From positions 162,188,328 to 162,252,327 of the forward strand of contig NC_092806.1 of NCBI RefSeq assembly GCF_040954645.1: a DNA stretch of 64,000 bases, written 5' to 3'. Under the pieces are notes generated by a model. The model saw only the letters and a list, made by a program, of their open reading frames with translations, searched no databases and had not been told where the DNA came from. Source of the DNA: Diabrotica undecimpunctata. Its lineage: Eukaryota > Arthropoda > Insecta > Coleoptera > Chrysomelidae. Both the position numbers and the translations under genes were made by a program. Shown here in pieces: positions 11,327 to 22,056 of the stretch. Each line of letters begins with the position of its first letter. The stretch's first letter is position 1.

Positions 11327-11608
11327 TTTTTAAATATCCGTATACGTGCACAAGTCAACGTCAAACAAGAAATAAATTACAACTGAAATAATTTAGTCAC
11401 AAGTACACAAGTGCCACGCCCCCCGCCGTGACAATAAATATTGGGAAAACCCGCTTGTCCTGCTTGGGTGCAAATGTCCATCGCCGCTAATTACCTACCT
11501 ACCTGCTTTACGCCGCGGTGTCGAAATTTCCTATAATAAAATTTGACCCTTCGATTACCCCAGGTACAAAGACAATTTGGTGTCGAAAGTTCGCCCGCCG
11601 CCTACGTC

Positions 11609-11665
11609 CCAGTTACGTAGCCAATTTTCTAAGAACAGTGTTTCTGGTTGCGACTTTTTGACTTG
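11609..11665 (-). pseudogene. Non-LTR retrotransposon relic, upstream half
   Basis: Minus-strand translation gives VATRNTVLRKLAT and then a stop, directly next to the right TSD of the MULE. It continues, after a frame change, in the piece left of the MULE. Confidence 0.45.
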
Positions 11666-11699
11666 TATTATGACAATTCCCAGCAGACAGAAATAATTT

Positions 11700-12770
11700 C
11701 CCATCTTTGCAATTTCTAGAAAATTTTAAAGATTCGATTTGCTAGAAAAAGTGTGTTAGAGGTTCCTTACTAGAAAATGTTTGAAATCCATCCACTTCAA
11801 CTCTAGTAGAAGTAGAAGCAATAGGTTAAAATTCAGAAAACGTGGCCTCTAACTTTGACCAAATTTACACCAAGAACCTTCTTTATAATGATTTTAAAAT
11901 AATCAAACCAATCATTAAAATGACAATATGTGTAATATAATGGATTGAGATATATTATTTTTATTATCTTTAATGCTAAGTAACCATAAATTCAGTTGAA
12001 CATACCTTCATTTTGACTTTTCGATGCAAGTCTAGTCTGAATTTGATAATGTTGCTTTAAGATTTTATGAATAAAAGACAACCAAGACATGAAGATGTTA
12101 ACCGATAAGAATTCGCAATATTAAAATAATAAAAGTTTGAAATTTTTAAATCCAAACTTGAGAAATATGAAATAAAAGTTAAAAATGAAAATCAAATCGA
12201 AATAAATGGCAAATACCTTTGTTATAGATATAAAACACTTTTATCAAATAAAATAGCTACTACCTACGTTATGATAGTTTTTGTGTAAGACAATAAAATT
12301 ATTAAATAAATAAATGTGTGTGACTCACGTCTGAATCTTCTGAATAATTTCCTAATCTGGTTTCCTCAAAAACAAAAAAAAAATGTCATTCGCGTCGTCT
12401 AGCCCAGATAATACAAATAGAACATTTTAATTCATTCTAATTGGTTTGTTTAATATGGTTTTATAAGCCGTGTCGTAGTTAACAAGGTGATAAAACCGAT
12501 TTGAAGGTTGTCTGCGGCTTATTAATGAGATGAGTAATGATTTTTTTTTAAATTCTAACATGCATCGGTGCATCCCGATCTAAAATAATTAGGTAATATT
12601 AAATTAGTGTCGATATAATATCATTACAATGTAGATCTGTACCTCGGAAGAATACAACACTGTCCATTTTCATAACTTTACAAGAGAGCAGTTTTAAACT
12701 TTTTCTCACCAAAAAGTATTATCGCTGCAGCTATTTATTGAGATATTAAAACAATATTTTAATAGAAACA
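11700..12770. other. No recognisable gene
   Basis: AT-rich sequence without open frames or recognisable repeats. It is the left flank of the I-type element. Confidence 0.4.
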
Positions 12771-13174
12771 TTCTATCTATTGAAAAACTGTCAAAAAACT
12801 GTCAAAGTGTTTAGACGCATTTCAAAGTTTCTCTTAAAAATTTAAATATTTAAACTATTATTTCTTTAGTTCTGAACGTGTAATTAGTGAATAATATTAA
12901 AATCAAAATCCTGTTCAAAGTTAAATGTGACAGTGTACTGAAAATCGTAGAATTCTGTGAGTACAAAACTGCATTATTAATAACCTTAAAATCAGAAGTT
13001 TAAAAGGCAAAATATTTTATCGATTTCAATTTAACTTATCGATTATTGACAACAACTTTTTGCTGGTTCTTGCTACTAACAAGTAATTAGGCTAGGCTGC
13101 TGTTTAATTTTATTAAGTGGCCAAGTCCGGCTTTAGATCCTCTGTGCCAATGTACGTAAATTCTCAGCGGGAAG

Positions 13175-14512
13175 ATGGATGAACCGGAATCAGCTACTAC
13201 CTCACGAAATATACCCACTACGTCACATATATCTTACTCCAATGCATTAAATAGTTTCAAATATCCTTCAAAAGACCAAGGTATTATACTTTCAACCATA
13301 CAAGGACTTAAAGTTTTCGAATATATAAAAGCTGTTGGATCAATAGTACAGCCCAAAAATGTTGTTTGGGCATCCAAAATATCAAACAACCGCATCTGCA
13401 TCTATCTCTCCTCTAAATATGTAGTTGATCAATTTCTTAGCTCCCACAAATATATAAATATTGATGGTAACCAGATTGAAGTAAGAAGACTTATAACCCC
13501 CGCCCAGAGACTCATCATATCTAATGTATGTCCTACTATACCTAATAGCTTAATTGAAGAGCACTTAAAAACTATGGGTATAAAATCCGCCTCCAACATG
13601 ACGTTTCTACGAGTAGGCATGCAAGACTCAGAATACAGCCACGTACTCAGCTTTAGGAGGCAAATGTTCATAAGTCCCTTAGAAAATGCATCAATTCCTG
13701 ACTCATTTCTAATCTCATTCGACAATACATCATATCGACTATACATTTCCATAGATGGTTTAAACTGCTCCAGATGCAAGATTGTCGGACATCAAGACTC
13801 TGACTGTCCTTCTTTATCATCATCAAGCAACTCAATTAATCAAATGGAAACTGACCACCACGTGAATATACATAACTCTACCAATGAAAAATATAATCAG
13901 CTACAAGATCAACCACGAAACCAATACCAAGAAGATACCGAAACATTAATGGAACCAGAACCCAATACCATACAAAATCACGCATCAGCTACAAAAGACC
14001 AAACCACTTCCTCACAAACAAACAATGAATTACAAATCTTGAATCAACCAAAAATATTCCAAGATAATTCCTTAGTAATTGAAAGCGATATAAAAAGCAC
14101 TAAAATTACTCCTGCAACTAAAAGACAAATATCCTCTCCTGAAATTCTTGAAAATGACCTACCTCCTCCCGATACTCAAAAACCTAAGAAAAAGCCTAAA
14201 ACCCAAGAAGATATATCAATTATTCTAAATCAAATTAAAGAAAAAATTGAAAATAGAAACCCTTCCTTTACACTTACTTTTCATGAAATATGTGATTTTC
14301 TGGCAAATTCCCTTCACTCAAAACATCCTGAAGTCATTGTTAAAAATTATTCAAATGAAAGCCAAGAAATAAAAGAAATTTTAAACTTTATATATTCCCA
14401 AATACAAAATAAAACTTTAAAAAACAATATCACCAGATTGAAGAAGAAACTGCTTTTCAACAGTCCTTCTTCTACTGACGAAACTGACCAAGAATCAAGT
14501 TCTCAACAATAA
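13175..14512 (+). CDS. I-type element ORF1 (Gag-like RNA-binding protein)
   Basis: 445 aa. A CCHC zinc knuckle is visible at C198-x2-C201-x4-H206-x4-C211 (CSRCKIVGHQDSDC). The part before it, about residues 35-190, has the alternating hydrophobic pattern of the RNA-recognition fold common in such proteins; the part after is Gln/Asn/Ser/Thr-rich and probably disordered, with a basic KPKKKPK stretch near residue 335. It should package element RNA into ribonucleoprotein. The stop lies 22 bases before the ORF2 ATG, so ORF2 is probably translated by re-initiation. The start follows in-frame stops and gives a full-length product. Confidence 0.85.
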   Translation: MDEPESATTSRNIPTTSHISYSNALNSFKYPSKDQGIILSTIQGLKVFEYIKAVGSIVQPKNVVWASKISNNRICIYLSSKYVVDQFLSSHKYINIDGNQIEVRRLITPAQRLIISNVCPTIPNSLIEEHLKTMGIKSASNMTFLRVGMQDSEYSHVLSFRRQMFISPLENASIPDSFLISFDNTSYRLYISIDGLNCSRCKIVGHQDSDCPSLSSSSNSINQMETDHHVNIHNSTNEKYNQLQDQPRNQYQEDTETLMEPEPNTIQNHASATKDQTTSSQTNNELQILNQPKIFQDNSLVIESDIKSTKITPATKRQISSPEILENDLPPPDTQKPKKKPKTQEDISIILNQIKEKIENRNPSFTLTFHEICDFLANSLHSKHPEVIVKNYSNESQEIKEILNFIYSQIQNKTLKNNITRLKKKLLFNSPSSTDETDQESSSQQ

Positions 14513-14534
14513 ATAGTTAACACATAAAGAGTTA

Positions 14535-17500
14535 ATGGCCAGCACATTCATATTACAGTGGAACCCCAACGGTTATTTTACACATATAGAATCCATTAAG
14601 CTTCTTATACACGAATATCTTCCTTTAGTCATATGCCTAGAAGAGACCCATTTCAAGCACCAAAGTGTGACATTAAAAAATTATGTTCCTTTTCTAAGAA
14701 ACCGAGTTGCAGATCACTCAAGCGGCGGAACAGCAATTTTTGTAAGGGATGACATAGAGTCAACTGAAATACAACTACAAACAAATCTCGAAATAGTTGC
14801 AGTGTCAGTCACCCACAAAATGAAAATCAATATTTGCAATGTATACTTACCTCATCCTACTGATTTAGACATAACTGAACTAAGCAATGTTTTAAACCAA
14901 ATTCCACACCCAAAAATAATATTAGGCGATTTTAACTGTCACAACAGTACTTGGGGAAGTAACAAAACCGACAAATGTGGCAATCTCCTAAATAATCTCA
15001 TTGATAATTTAAATTTAGTCTTACTAAACACTGGCAAATCTACTAGGTTCAATTCATACAATGGTACATTTTCTGCCATAGATCTCTCTTTATGCAGTCC
15101 GTCGCTAGCTCCTTTATTATATTGGGACACATTGGGGTATTTATATGATAGTGATCACTTCCCTATCACGATAACCATAAACACTAATGATAAATCAACT
15201 TTTCCAATTCACCAGACATGGAAAATAAAGTCAGCTGACTGGAATTTATATCGAACACTGATAGAAGAACAAACAAACAAATATAATTTAACCAATAACG
15301 CAAACCAAAACCTGGAAATATTTAATAACATTATTATTTCTGCAGCAACAATCGCAGTGGGAAAAACAAAATCGAGTCAAAGGCAGCCAGTTCCTTGGTG
15401 GAATAACGAAATTGCACAAGCACTCACTTTGTCTAAACACGCTTTTAACGTTTACAAGAAACATAAAACTATCGAAAACCTTTTAAGGTTTAAAAATCTC
15501 AGAGCTCAAAGCAGACAATTAATCAAAAAAGCAAAACGAGAAAGTTGGAAAAAGTACGTTTCTTCAATAAATCCTTCCACTCCCTTAGGCAACATATGGA
15601 ACAAAGTCCGTAGAATAAAAGGTACAAAATACTTTCGAGGTATAGATACTCTATCATATAATAACCAAATGCATTCAAACAAAGAAGATATTCCAGAAAT
15701 ACTAGCAGATATATACGAACGTAATTCTAGTGATTCTAATTACAGCCTATCCTTTCTAGAGCACAAAAAACTAACGGAGTCTTCAAATATACAAATCACA
15801 GAGAGTGGCAATCCAATAAACAAACCAGTAAGTCTTCAAGAATTAGAATTTTGTTTAAGTGCTAAAAATTCGAGTCCAGGACCTGATGATATCCACCCTC
15901 TTTTCTTACGAAATCTTCCTCTGAATGCAAAGCTAATATTAGTTGATATTTTTAATAATATTTTTATTCATCATGACTTTCCTGATCTATGGTCGCAAGC
16001 AACTATAATTCCAATCCTTAAATATAATAAACCAAAAGACGATCCAAATTCCTATCGTCCAATATCACTTACGTGTTGTACCTGCAAACTTTTAGAAAAA
16101 ATCCTTAATTATCGTCTTAAATGGTACCTCGAAAACAATAACCTAATAAGTATCAGACAAAGTGGATTTCGTACGGGTAGATCCACAACAGACAATCTAA
16201 TAACACTTGAATCAAGTATACATGAATCCTTTCTGCACAACCAAAAACTTATTGCCGTGTTTTTTGATATAAGAAAAGCGTTTGACACAACATGGAGACA
16301 GCTTATACTAAAAACACTTCAAGAATGGGATGTTCAAGGGCACATGTTGTCCTTTATTAAGAATTTTCTAGAAACACGAACTTTTCGAGTCAGAACCAAT
16401 GGATTTACATCCTCCAGACGAGTACTTCAAAACGGCACTCCACAAGGATCTACTCTAAGTCCTACTCTTTTTCTAGTTGCAATAAATAGTATTATACATC
16501 AAATAAAACTACCTGTATTTACTAGCCTATATGCAGATGACTTAGTCATTTATCTAAGAACAAACAATGTAACTCTGGGAACACATATACTGCAAACTAC
16601 CTTACACACAATTGAAAGCTGGTCGCAAAACACGGGTTTTATATTCTCTAGTGAAAAGACACGTTATTTAATTTTTAGCACAAGAGAAAATTATCCTAAT
16701 GTTCAATTAACACTAAATGGAGTTGTTTTGAAACAAGCAGAAGAAATAAATTTCTTAGGACTTTCTTTTGAACGTAACTTAAACTGGGAAACACACATCA
16801 CCAATCTGCAACGTTCTTGCCAATCCAGAATTAATCTACTAAAGATGCTGTCAAATACCTCTTGGGGGGCAGATACAACAACCTTACTTACTCTATATAG
16901 ATCACTAATACGAAGTAAACTAGACTACGGCTGTTTATGCTATGATACTGCTAACAAAACATCTTTAAAAAAACTTGACTACATTCAAAATATGTGCTTG
17001 AGATTAGTTTTAGGTGCCACAAGAACTAGTCCAGTAAGTAGCTTACAAGTTTTGGCTAATGAACTGTCCTTAAGCCAACGAAGGCAACTCCTATCACTAA
17101 ATTACGTTGCCAGAATTTCAGCAAACAACAGCAACGTAACCTACTCAACAATACTTTGCAGAACAAATATAACGTCCGATCTTTACAGAAACATTGCAAT
17201 AAAAAAACTACCATTTCCCGAACGAATAAAACGTATTGGTCTTAATTTAGAACAGTTCAGTCTTACTATGCCTATTCATGTAAATGTTCCTCCTTGGATG
17301 ATTAAACATCCAAAAATAGACACGTCTTTAAAAGAACTCCCGAAACATTCCACACATCCTTTCCTTATACAGCAAGCTTATAAAAATGTAATATCCAAAT
17401 ACCCAACAACCCATCAAATCTTCACTGATGCTTCCAAATGTAATGAAGGACATGCTGCAGCCTACATCTACGAAAACGTCAAGTCTACCATACGAATCCC

Positions 17501-18209
17501 AACAAATTGTTGTATATATACCGGAGAACTTACGGCAATTCATCAGGCCGTGAAAAAATGTTGTTCTATCAATGAAAGCAAATTTGTTATCATCACCGAT
17601 TCAATGAGCACATTACTTGGAATAAAACAGCTATATACAACTCACGCCATACTTCTCAAGATCAAAGAAGAGTTATCTTATCTACAGACTCAACAAAAAG
17701 ATATTTCCTTTATCTGGGTACCTTCCCATATGGGAATAAGTGGTAATGAGGAAGTGGACTCTCTGGCAAGCAATGCAACCACCGACCAAAGTATTGCTAT
17801 CATAAATCAAATGCCTTGGACTGATCACAAAGTAAATATCAAAGCCCACGTATACAGAGCGTGGCAAACTACTTGGGATCACACTGCTAATAAACTCAAA
17901 GAATGTCTAAGTCAAGTAGGAACCAAACTCATCTTACCAAATAATAGAAAAGACCAAGTCATCATTAACCGACTCCGAATAGGACATACTTTCCTTACAC
18001 ACAAGCATATCTTCAACCAGGAGGCTGCTCCGTTGTGTACCAAGTGCAATACTCAGTTGTCAGTGAAACATATAATTGTTGAGTGTCCAGTGTACCAGAA
18101 CGAAAGAATCGCGTGTGCCCTTAGTGATAATTTAAAAAGTATACTAACGTCAAATTTACAGTCTTTATTAAGTTATCTTAAAATGACTAAACTATATACC
18201 AGATTGTAA
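14535..18209 (+). CDS. I-type element ORF2: endonuclease, reverse transcriptase, RNase H
   Basis: 1224 aa. The apurinic-like endonuclease spans residues 1-215: WNPNG near residue 10, E36 in CLEETH, GDFN at 131-134 and SDH at 206-208. The reverse transcriptase lies near 430-720: SSPGPDDIHPLFL, NSYRPISLT, SGFRTGRSTTDNL, FFDIRKAFDT (first Asp), TPQGSTLSPTLF and LYADDL with the catalytic pair D668-D669. RNase H lies near 955-1085 with D965 (FTDAS), E998, D1022 (ITDS), a WVPSHMGISGNE block and D1075. A C-terminal zinc finger reads CTKCN..H..EC. Every catalytic residue is present and there is no stop, so the protein looks functional. It performs target-primed reverse transcription. Confidence 0.93.
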   Translation: MASTFILQWNPNGYFTHIESIKLLIHEYLPLVICLEETHFKHQSVTLKNYVPFLRNRVADHSSGGTAIFVRDDIESTEIQLQTNLEIVAVSVTHKMKINICNVYLPHPTDLDITELSNVLNQIPHPKIILGDFNCHNSTWGSNKTDKCGNLLNNLIDNLNLVLLNTGKSTRFNSYNGTFSAIDLSLCSPSLAPLLYWDTLGYLYDSDHFPITITINTNDKSTFPIHQTWKIKSADWNLYRTLIEEQTNKYNLTNNANQNLEIFNNIIISAATIAVGKTKSSQRQPVPWWNNEIAQALTLSKHAFNVYKKHKTIENLLRFKNLRAQSRQLIKKAKRESWKKYVSSINPSTPLGNIWNKVRRIKGTKYFRGIDTLSYNNQMHSNKEDIPEILADIYERNSSDSNYSLSFLEHKKLTESSNIQITESGNPINKPVSLQELEFCLSAKNSSPGPDDIHPLFLRNLPLNAKLILVDIFNNIFIHHDFPDLWSQATIIPILKYNKPKDDPNSYRPISLTCCTCKLLEKILNYRLKWYLENNNLISIRQSGFRTGRSTTDNLITLESSIHESFLHNQKLIAVFFDIRKAFDTTWRQLILKTLQEWDVQGHMLSFIKNFLETRTFRVRTNGFTSSRRVLQNGTPQGSTLSPTLFLVAINSIIHQIKLPVFTSLYADDLVIYLRTNNVTLGTHILQTTLHTIESWSQNTGFIFSSEKTRYLIFSTRENYPNVQLTLNGVVLKQAEEINFLGLSFERNLNWETHITNLQRSCQSRINLLKMLSNTSWGADTTTLLTLYRSLIRSKLDYGCLCYDTANKTSLKKLDYIQNMCLRLVLGATRTSPVSSLQVLANELSLSQRRQLLSLNYVARISANNSNVTYSTILCRTNITSDLYRNIAIKKLPFPERIKRIGLNLEQFSLTMPIHVNVPPWMIKHPKIDTSLKELPKHSTHPFLIQQAYKNVISKYPTTHQIFTDASKCNEGHAAAYIYENVKSTIRIPTNCCIYTGELTAIHQAVKKCCSINESKFVIITDSMSTLLGIKQLYTTHAILLKIKEELSYLQTQQKDISFIWVPSHMGISGNEEVDSLASNATTDQSIAIINQMPWTDHKVNIKAHVYRAWQTTWDHTANKLKECLSQVGTKLILPNNRKDQVIINRLRIGHTFLTHKHIFNQEAAPLCTKCNTQLSVKHIIVECPVYQNERIACALSDNLKSILTSNLQSLLSYLKMTKLYTRL

Positions 18210-18332
18210 AAAATATTTTTTTTATGCAACAATATGTATCTTACTGTTTGTGTACGTCCCCCCGCTAATAACCCTTAGTGGTTGATGCGGGTATATTTGT
18301 TTAAATAAAAAAAAAAAAAATTCTATCTATTG

Positions 18333-18473
18333 TTATTTAAATAATGCATTTGTAATAATTAAAAAACAAATTTTTTTTCTGTGTTTTTTAACCGTTTTAA
18401 TGGTCTAATAGTATTTTAACCCTCTAATAAAGTTATTGTAGTGTAAGACTTAGTTTGGGTTATTCAATAACAG
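18333..18473. other. AT-rich spacer
   Basis: Short AT-rich interval right of the I-type element TSD; nothing recognised. Confidence 0.4.
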
Positions 18474-19078
18474 CTACAATACTATTTGATTTACGAAATT
18501 TATTAAACCATACAATTCACCTTTACAAATACGTACAAATAATACATCTATGTATTTAACCAAAATGTCATCCTCAAGTAAGTCTTCTTCTGGATAGTCA
18601 CTATTAGTATTACTAGTATGCTTTAAGTTTTTATAAAAATCATGGCAAAATTTAGGAACAGATGGCAGTAATGTCAATAGATCATTATACTTTTGTTGTG
18701 ATATGGGTATGGACTTTGTGATACCAGTTGCAAATCTTTTGGCAATGTAACTTCGGAACCTAACAAGGTCAATCCCCTGGTTTTCATCATGAAAATTACT
18801 TTCCGAAAACAGAGTTCCCTTGCTGTTTTGTTCTATAAGTCGGTTCACAATTTGTTGATAGCTCACTACAAGTTTAACCCTAATTAGAAAACTGAAATAC
18901 AGAGAGGATAGGTAATACGATATAATAGTAAAAACCAACCTAAAACTGACGGTTTAAGATGTTTTCGACTAACCCACTTTATATCTGAAGGAATACAATA
19001 CCTTATAATCCTATTACGGGGGTATTTTGAATGGTTAGAGATGACCGACAAGTGTCGTAAAGTATATGATTGAAACAT
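18474..19078 (-). pseudogene. C-terminal part of an uncharacterised multi-copy insect protein family
   Basis: The main open stretch (18474-18938, 154 aa) contains GTLFSESNFHDENQGIDLV, then ISQQKYNDLLTLLPSVPKFC and HDFYKNLKHT, and an acidic tail. The pattern (K)KxxSLLPxxPxxxHxFYKNL also occurs at 63161-63361, downstream of a 'SDNCAGQNKNKF' domain, so both belong to one family. In insects these proteins are numerous and uncharacterised (I believe they fall under a DUF7869-like annotation; not checked). Upstream at 18884-19078 a second open stretch may be a preceding exon. The central domain between here and the N-terminal exons at 21.4-22.1 kb is not seen, so this is probably a broken copy. Confidence 0.5.
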
Positions 19079-19189
19079 TTATTTGAACTAAATAAATATA
19101 TTTTTTAAATTGTACTTATGTAAATTGTATTTTTTAATAAAACTTATGAAAAAAGTTTCTTGCTATTTATAAAAGATACATTAATTTAA

Positions 19190-19590
19190 CTGAGGAAAAA
19201 GGCGCCAAATGTCGCCTGGCAAAATTTCCAATGTGTTTTAAATGTATCCATTATTTTCGAATCCGGAGAAAAATAATAAATATTTTTGAAAAATTTAAAC
19301 GCAGAATGAAAGATTACATTATTACTCAGGGCAGAAAGTCCCTGAAAACTTCTACAATGTTTATTTTAATATGTTATGTAACAGGGGTGAAAATAAAAGA
19401 GAAAATATAGTATAATTTTTAATTGAAAATATTGCATGCAAAAGAAACTTTTTATTTATTCTAATAAATATTTCATTCTGCCTTTAAATTTTTCAAAAAT
19501 GCTTTTTAGTTTTCTCAGGATTTGAAAAAAAATGGATACATTTAAAACACATTGAACATTTTGACAGGCGACATTTTGCGCCTTTCCCCT
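19190..19590. mobile_element. MITE with long inverted arms and TTAA flanks
   Basis: The left arm CTGAGGAAAAAGGCGCCAAA and the right arm in reverse complement AGGGGAAAGGCGCAAAATGT both continue through GTCGCCTG and TTTTAAATGTATCCATT, for about 150 bp per arm. TTAA lies at 19186-19189 and at 19591-19594, outside the arms. TTAA target use is the habit of piggyBac-type elements, so this is probably a non-autonomous member. No coding sequence. Confidence 0.75.
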
Positions 19591-19647
19591 TTAATACCTT
19601 ACGATTACAACTACTATTACTTACCTTATATAATTACGATTAGAAAA

Positions 19648-20545
19648 CTATTCAAATTCAAAATAAATAGGATCAACTTCGGAATCCGAGTCGTCTTGAG
19701 GGTTAATAATTAGCGGTTGTGTCTATACGGTCGCATCAATTATGTTATCAAGATCCCACATTTTTTGTTCTTCTTCTATTACATGTCTTACTGCATCTTT
19801 CCAGTTTTGTTTTGTAATATGTTGTAAAGACTCGTATAACAATTAACGTACAGCTTGTATTTTATATGACGTATTTTTTCTAGCCACATAACTTTTCATT
19901 TGTGCCCAAATGAGTTCAATTGGATTTATTTCGCAGTGGTAGGGTGGAAGTCTAAAGACTGTGATTTTAGCCTTTCCGCCATTTTGTCAACTACATATTT
20001 CTTCAACTTAGATTTGTGTTGCCGGGCAATTTTTAAAAGTTCTGCTCTTACCATTCCATCTTCGAAAGGCAGATACTTATTCCGCAGCCGGTCAAGAATA
20101 TCCTGTTTCTTCCACGCATTCGTTGGAAGTCTTTCTACTAGTCGTGATTGCATTATCTAATACTATAATTGAATATGGTGGTATGTGTTCAATCATCTGC
20201 TCAAAATACTCTTCGAAAACATCAGCTGTCATCTCCTCGTGATATTCTTTTGTGCTTTTGGACTGAAATTCCAACAAACCGTGCTTAACAAATCCTTTTT
20301 CACTGCCAATGTGGGAAATTATTAATCTACTGCCTTTACCAGAAGGTGGGGAGATACCAGTAGACCAACCTTCCATAAAGGCTTAAGGCTTGACTGGAGC
20401 TTAATATATTTTTATCTGACCAAATTTTTTTTAGAGTATGACCTGAGTTTACCGACGTTTCATCCTGGTAGAAGATGGGCCTTCCTTCAGCCCGGAAGTT
20501 TCGTATGGATCTTAGATAATGTTCGTAGGTATATGGAATAAAAAA
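19648..20545 (-). pseudogene. Tc1/mariner-superfamily transposase relic with long D-E spacing
   Basis: Across frameshifts the minus strand gives: RPIFYQDETSVNSGHT (first D), then GSRLIISHIGSEKGFVKHGL, TADVFEEYFEQMIEHIPPYS, IIVLDNA (second D), SRLVERLPTNAWKKQDI, DGMVRAELLKIARQHKSKLK, RLPPYHCEINPIELIWAQMK (E) and VARKNTSYKIQAV. The interval from the second D to the E is about 79-82 residues once frames are followed, far longer than the 34-39 of common mariner and Tc1 elements. A family with roughly this spacing (DD82E, 'Sailor') has been described as far as I recall. The N-terminal DNA-binding half is missing. Frameshifts lie after IIVLDNA and near MAERLK. Confidence 0.75.
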
Positions 20546-21386
20546 TCACTCACGCACTGCATATAATTCGCAAAAGAAATATTCGAGACGCTAATTACTG
20601 CCGTAGACGCGGAAACACCGACGAGCCGTAAATTACATGCGCTGAAAAACGTACTAAACAAAAAAATTGTTTTCGTTCGTAATAACTTCACCCTTTCAAG
20701 TTAAGTTTCGAATATAATTATATTATTAAAAATCTGGGGAATTCCATCCTAATTTTCTTGCAACAAATAGTACCTTCGGATATTAATTCCAGGTTTTCTA
20801 GTAAAGTGATTAAACGAAATTATCAATATTATATATAACAGTATTAAAACATTATATTATTATTTAATGAATAAACACCTTAGGAACGCCTATGATTTAC
20901 GATCGTTTTATGAGTTTGAGGCACATTTCGTGCTCTCAACAATTTGTGAACGAAGAATACTTGCAGTTAAACACAGTTTGACAGAAGAACGTGTTTTTTG
21001 TTAATGTCTCCTTTTCTATTAATCAAAGGCGGATTTTGAAATGTTTTGACATCATACAAAAGACCTAAAATTTTTAAAATCTTTCATAATATGTACGGTA
21101 TTTCATTGAGGTTTGTCTAACTGCTGCCGTGGACAGTGTCCGCCTCCATGTGGGTGTGATCCTTTAGTAGAAACTTCTGAGTGATAATGATTCATTAAAT
21201 GATCCACCTATTTCATTTAAATGAGCCAATTTACAGCAGGTAATTGGTTATTTACTTCGACCAATTACTTCCTGATATCGTCTATAATGCTTTTTATATG
21301 TTTTGTTGTCAACTAATTAAATCCAAGTATGTGATTCATTGCAAGTTTTTGGTTCAAAGAATATTTTGAAGGTTGGACGTCTAAAA
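20546..21386. other. No recognisable gene
   Basis: AT-rich intervals without family similarity. It could be an intron of the minus-strand gene whose ends lie on either side, but no splice evidence supports that. Confidence 0.35.
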
Positions 21387-22056
21387 TTACTGCTTTTTGT
21401 GATTAGTCGATAACGAACCTTTGAACGAAACTTGTGGTTCTTCATCTAAATGAGCCTGGTCACTATTAATAGGGCTACTCACCAATCTATCCTCAACACA
21501 CCTGCTGTTTGTAGTTGAAATAGGAATTTGTAGGTTTACCACATCACTTTCCGCATCAGACTGTGGATGTATTTTTGCTGTAGAATTTGTACTTGTTGAA
21601 GGGGATTCTAGAAAATTATTTTTATCTCGACAAGAAAGAAACCTTCTAGAAGAGGAAATGCGAGCACATCTTGTGCTCGCATCATCACCATTATCCTCAC
21701 TATCACTAACGATATTTGAGTCCGGTACATATTCATCACTTGATGGATCGTCGAAAATGCAACTGACATCTTCATTTTCACCTGAAACCAAACAAATATA
21801 GTAGTCTATATCATTGTTCTATAAAATTATAATTATAACATTGCGTTTATTTTGTTATTTGATAAAATATTTTCTACTTTAACTTTTAACATAACCTCAA
21901 AATCTTTGATGTGAGAAAAACAATATTTTAATTTATTTGTAATGGTAATTTACTGTAGTATATTTATTTTAGGTTAGTTATTTCATCAAGCTTACCTTCA
22001 TAACTGTCTTCTTTTGCCTGTTTAAGAGCCAATTCTAATATTTGTTTACTTCTCAT
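21387..22056 (-). CDS. N-terminal exons of an uncharacterised insect family protein
   Basis: Exon 1 (22056-21996) encodes MRSKQILELALKQAKEDSYE and ends in a phase-1 donor, G followed by GTAAGC. Exon 2 begins at 21781 after TTTGGTTTCAG and continues the frame as GENEDVSCIFDDPSSDEYVP, then DSNIVSDSEDNGDDAST and a Ser/Asp-rich tail, with a stop at 21387. The joint is in frame, which supports a real gene. A short helix, then a phase-1 intron, then a strongly acidic SSDEYxPxS segment is how members of this family begin. No domain follows before the stop, so the copy is truncated, or it splices from inside exon 2 to an unseen exon. Confidence 0.5.

Larger units (their letters stand above)
9653..11599 (-). 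mobile_element. Mutator-like element (MULE) with FLYWCH and DDE transposase
   Basis: The element is bounded by a 9-bp direct repeat, GCCTACGTC, at 9644-9652 and 11600-11608, the TSD size expected of MULEs. Its termini are inverted: GGGCGTAGGAAATTTCGACAC at the left, and the right end in reverse complement gives GGCGGGCGAACTTTCGACACC. The TTCGACAC motif recurs inside both ends (about 9706, 9750 and 11517), forming sub-terminal repeats. It carries two overlapping minus-strand reading frames. It inserted into an older non-LTR relic. Internal coding regions are nearly intact, suggesting recent activity. Confidence 0.8.
12783..18320 (+). mobile_element. Full-length I-type non-LTR retrotransposon
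   Basis: About 5.54 kb, flanked by a perfect 12-bp direct repeat TTCTATCTATTG at 12771-12782 and 18321-18332. It has a 5' UTR of about 390 bp, ORF1 and ORF2 both open, a short 3' UTR and a 14-base poly(A) tail (18307-18320). The presence of RNase H and of an ORF1 with a zinc knuckle places it with the I clade or its neighbours. Intact frames and an undecayed TSD point to a young, possibly active insertion. Confidence 0.9.
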
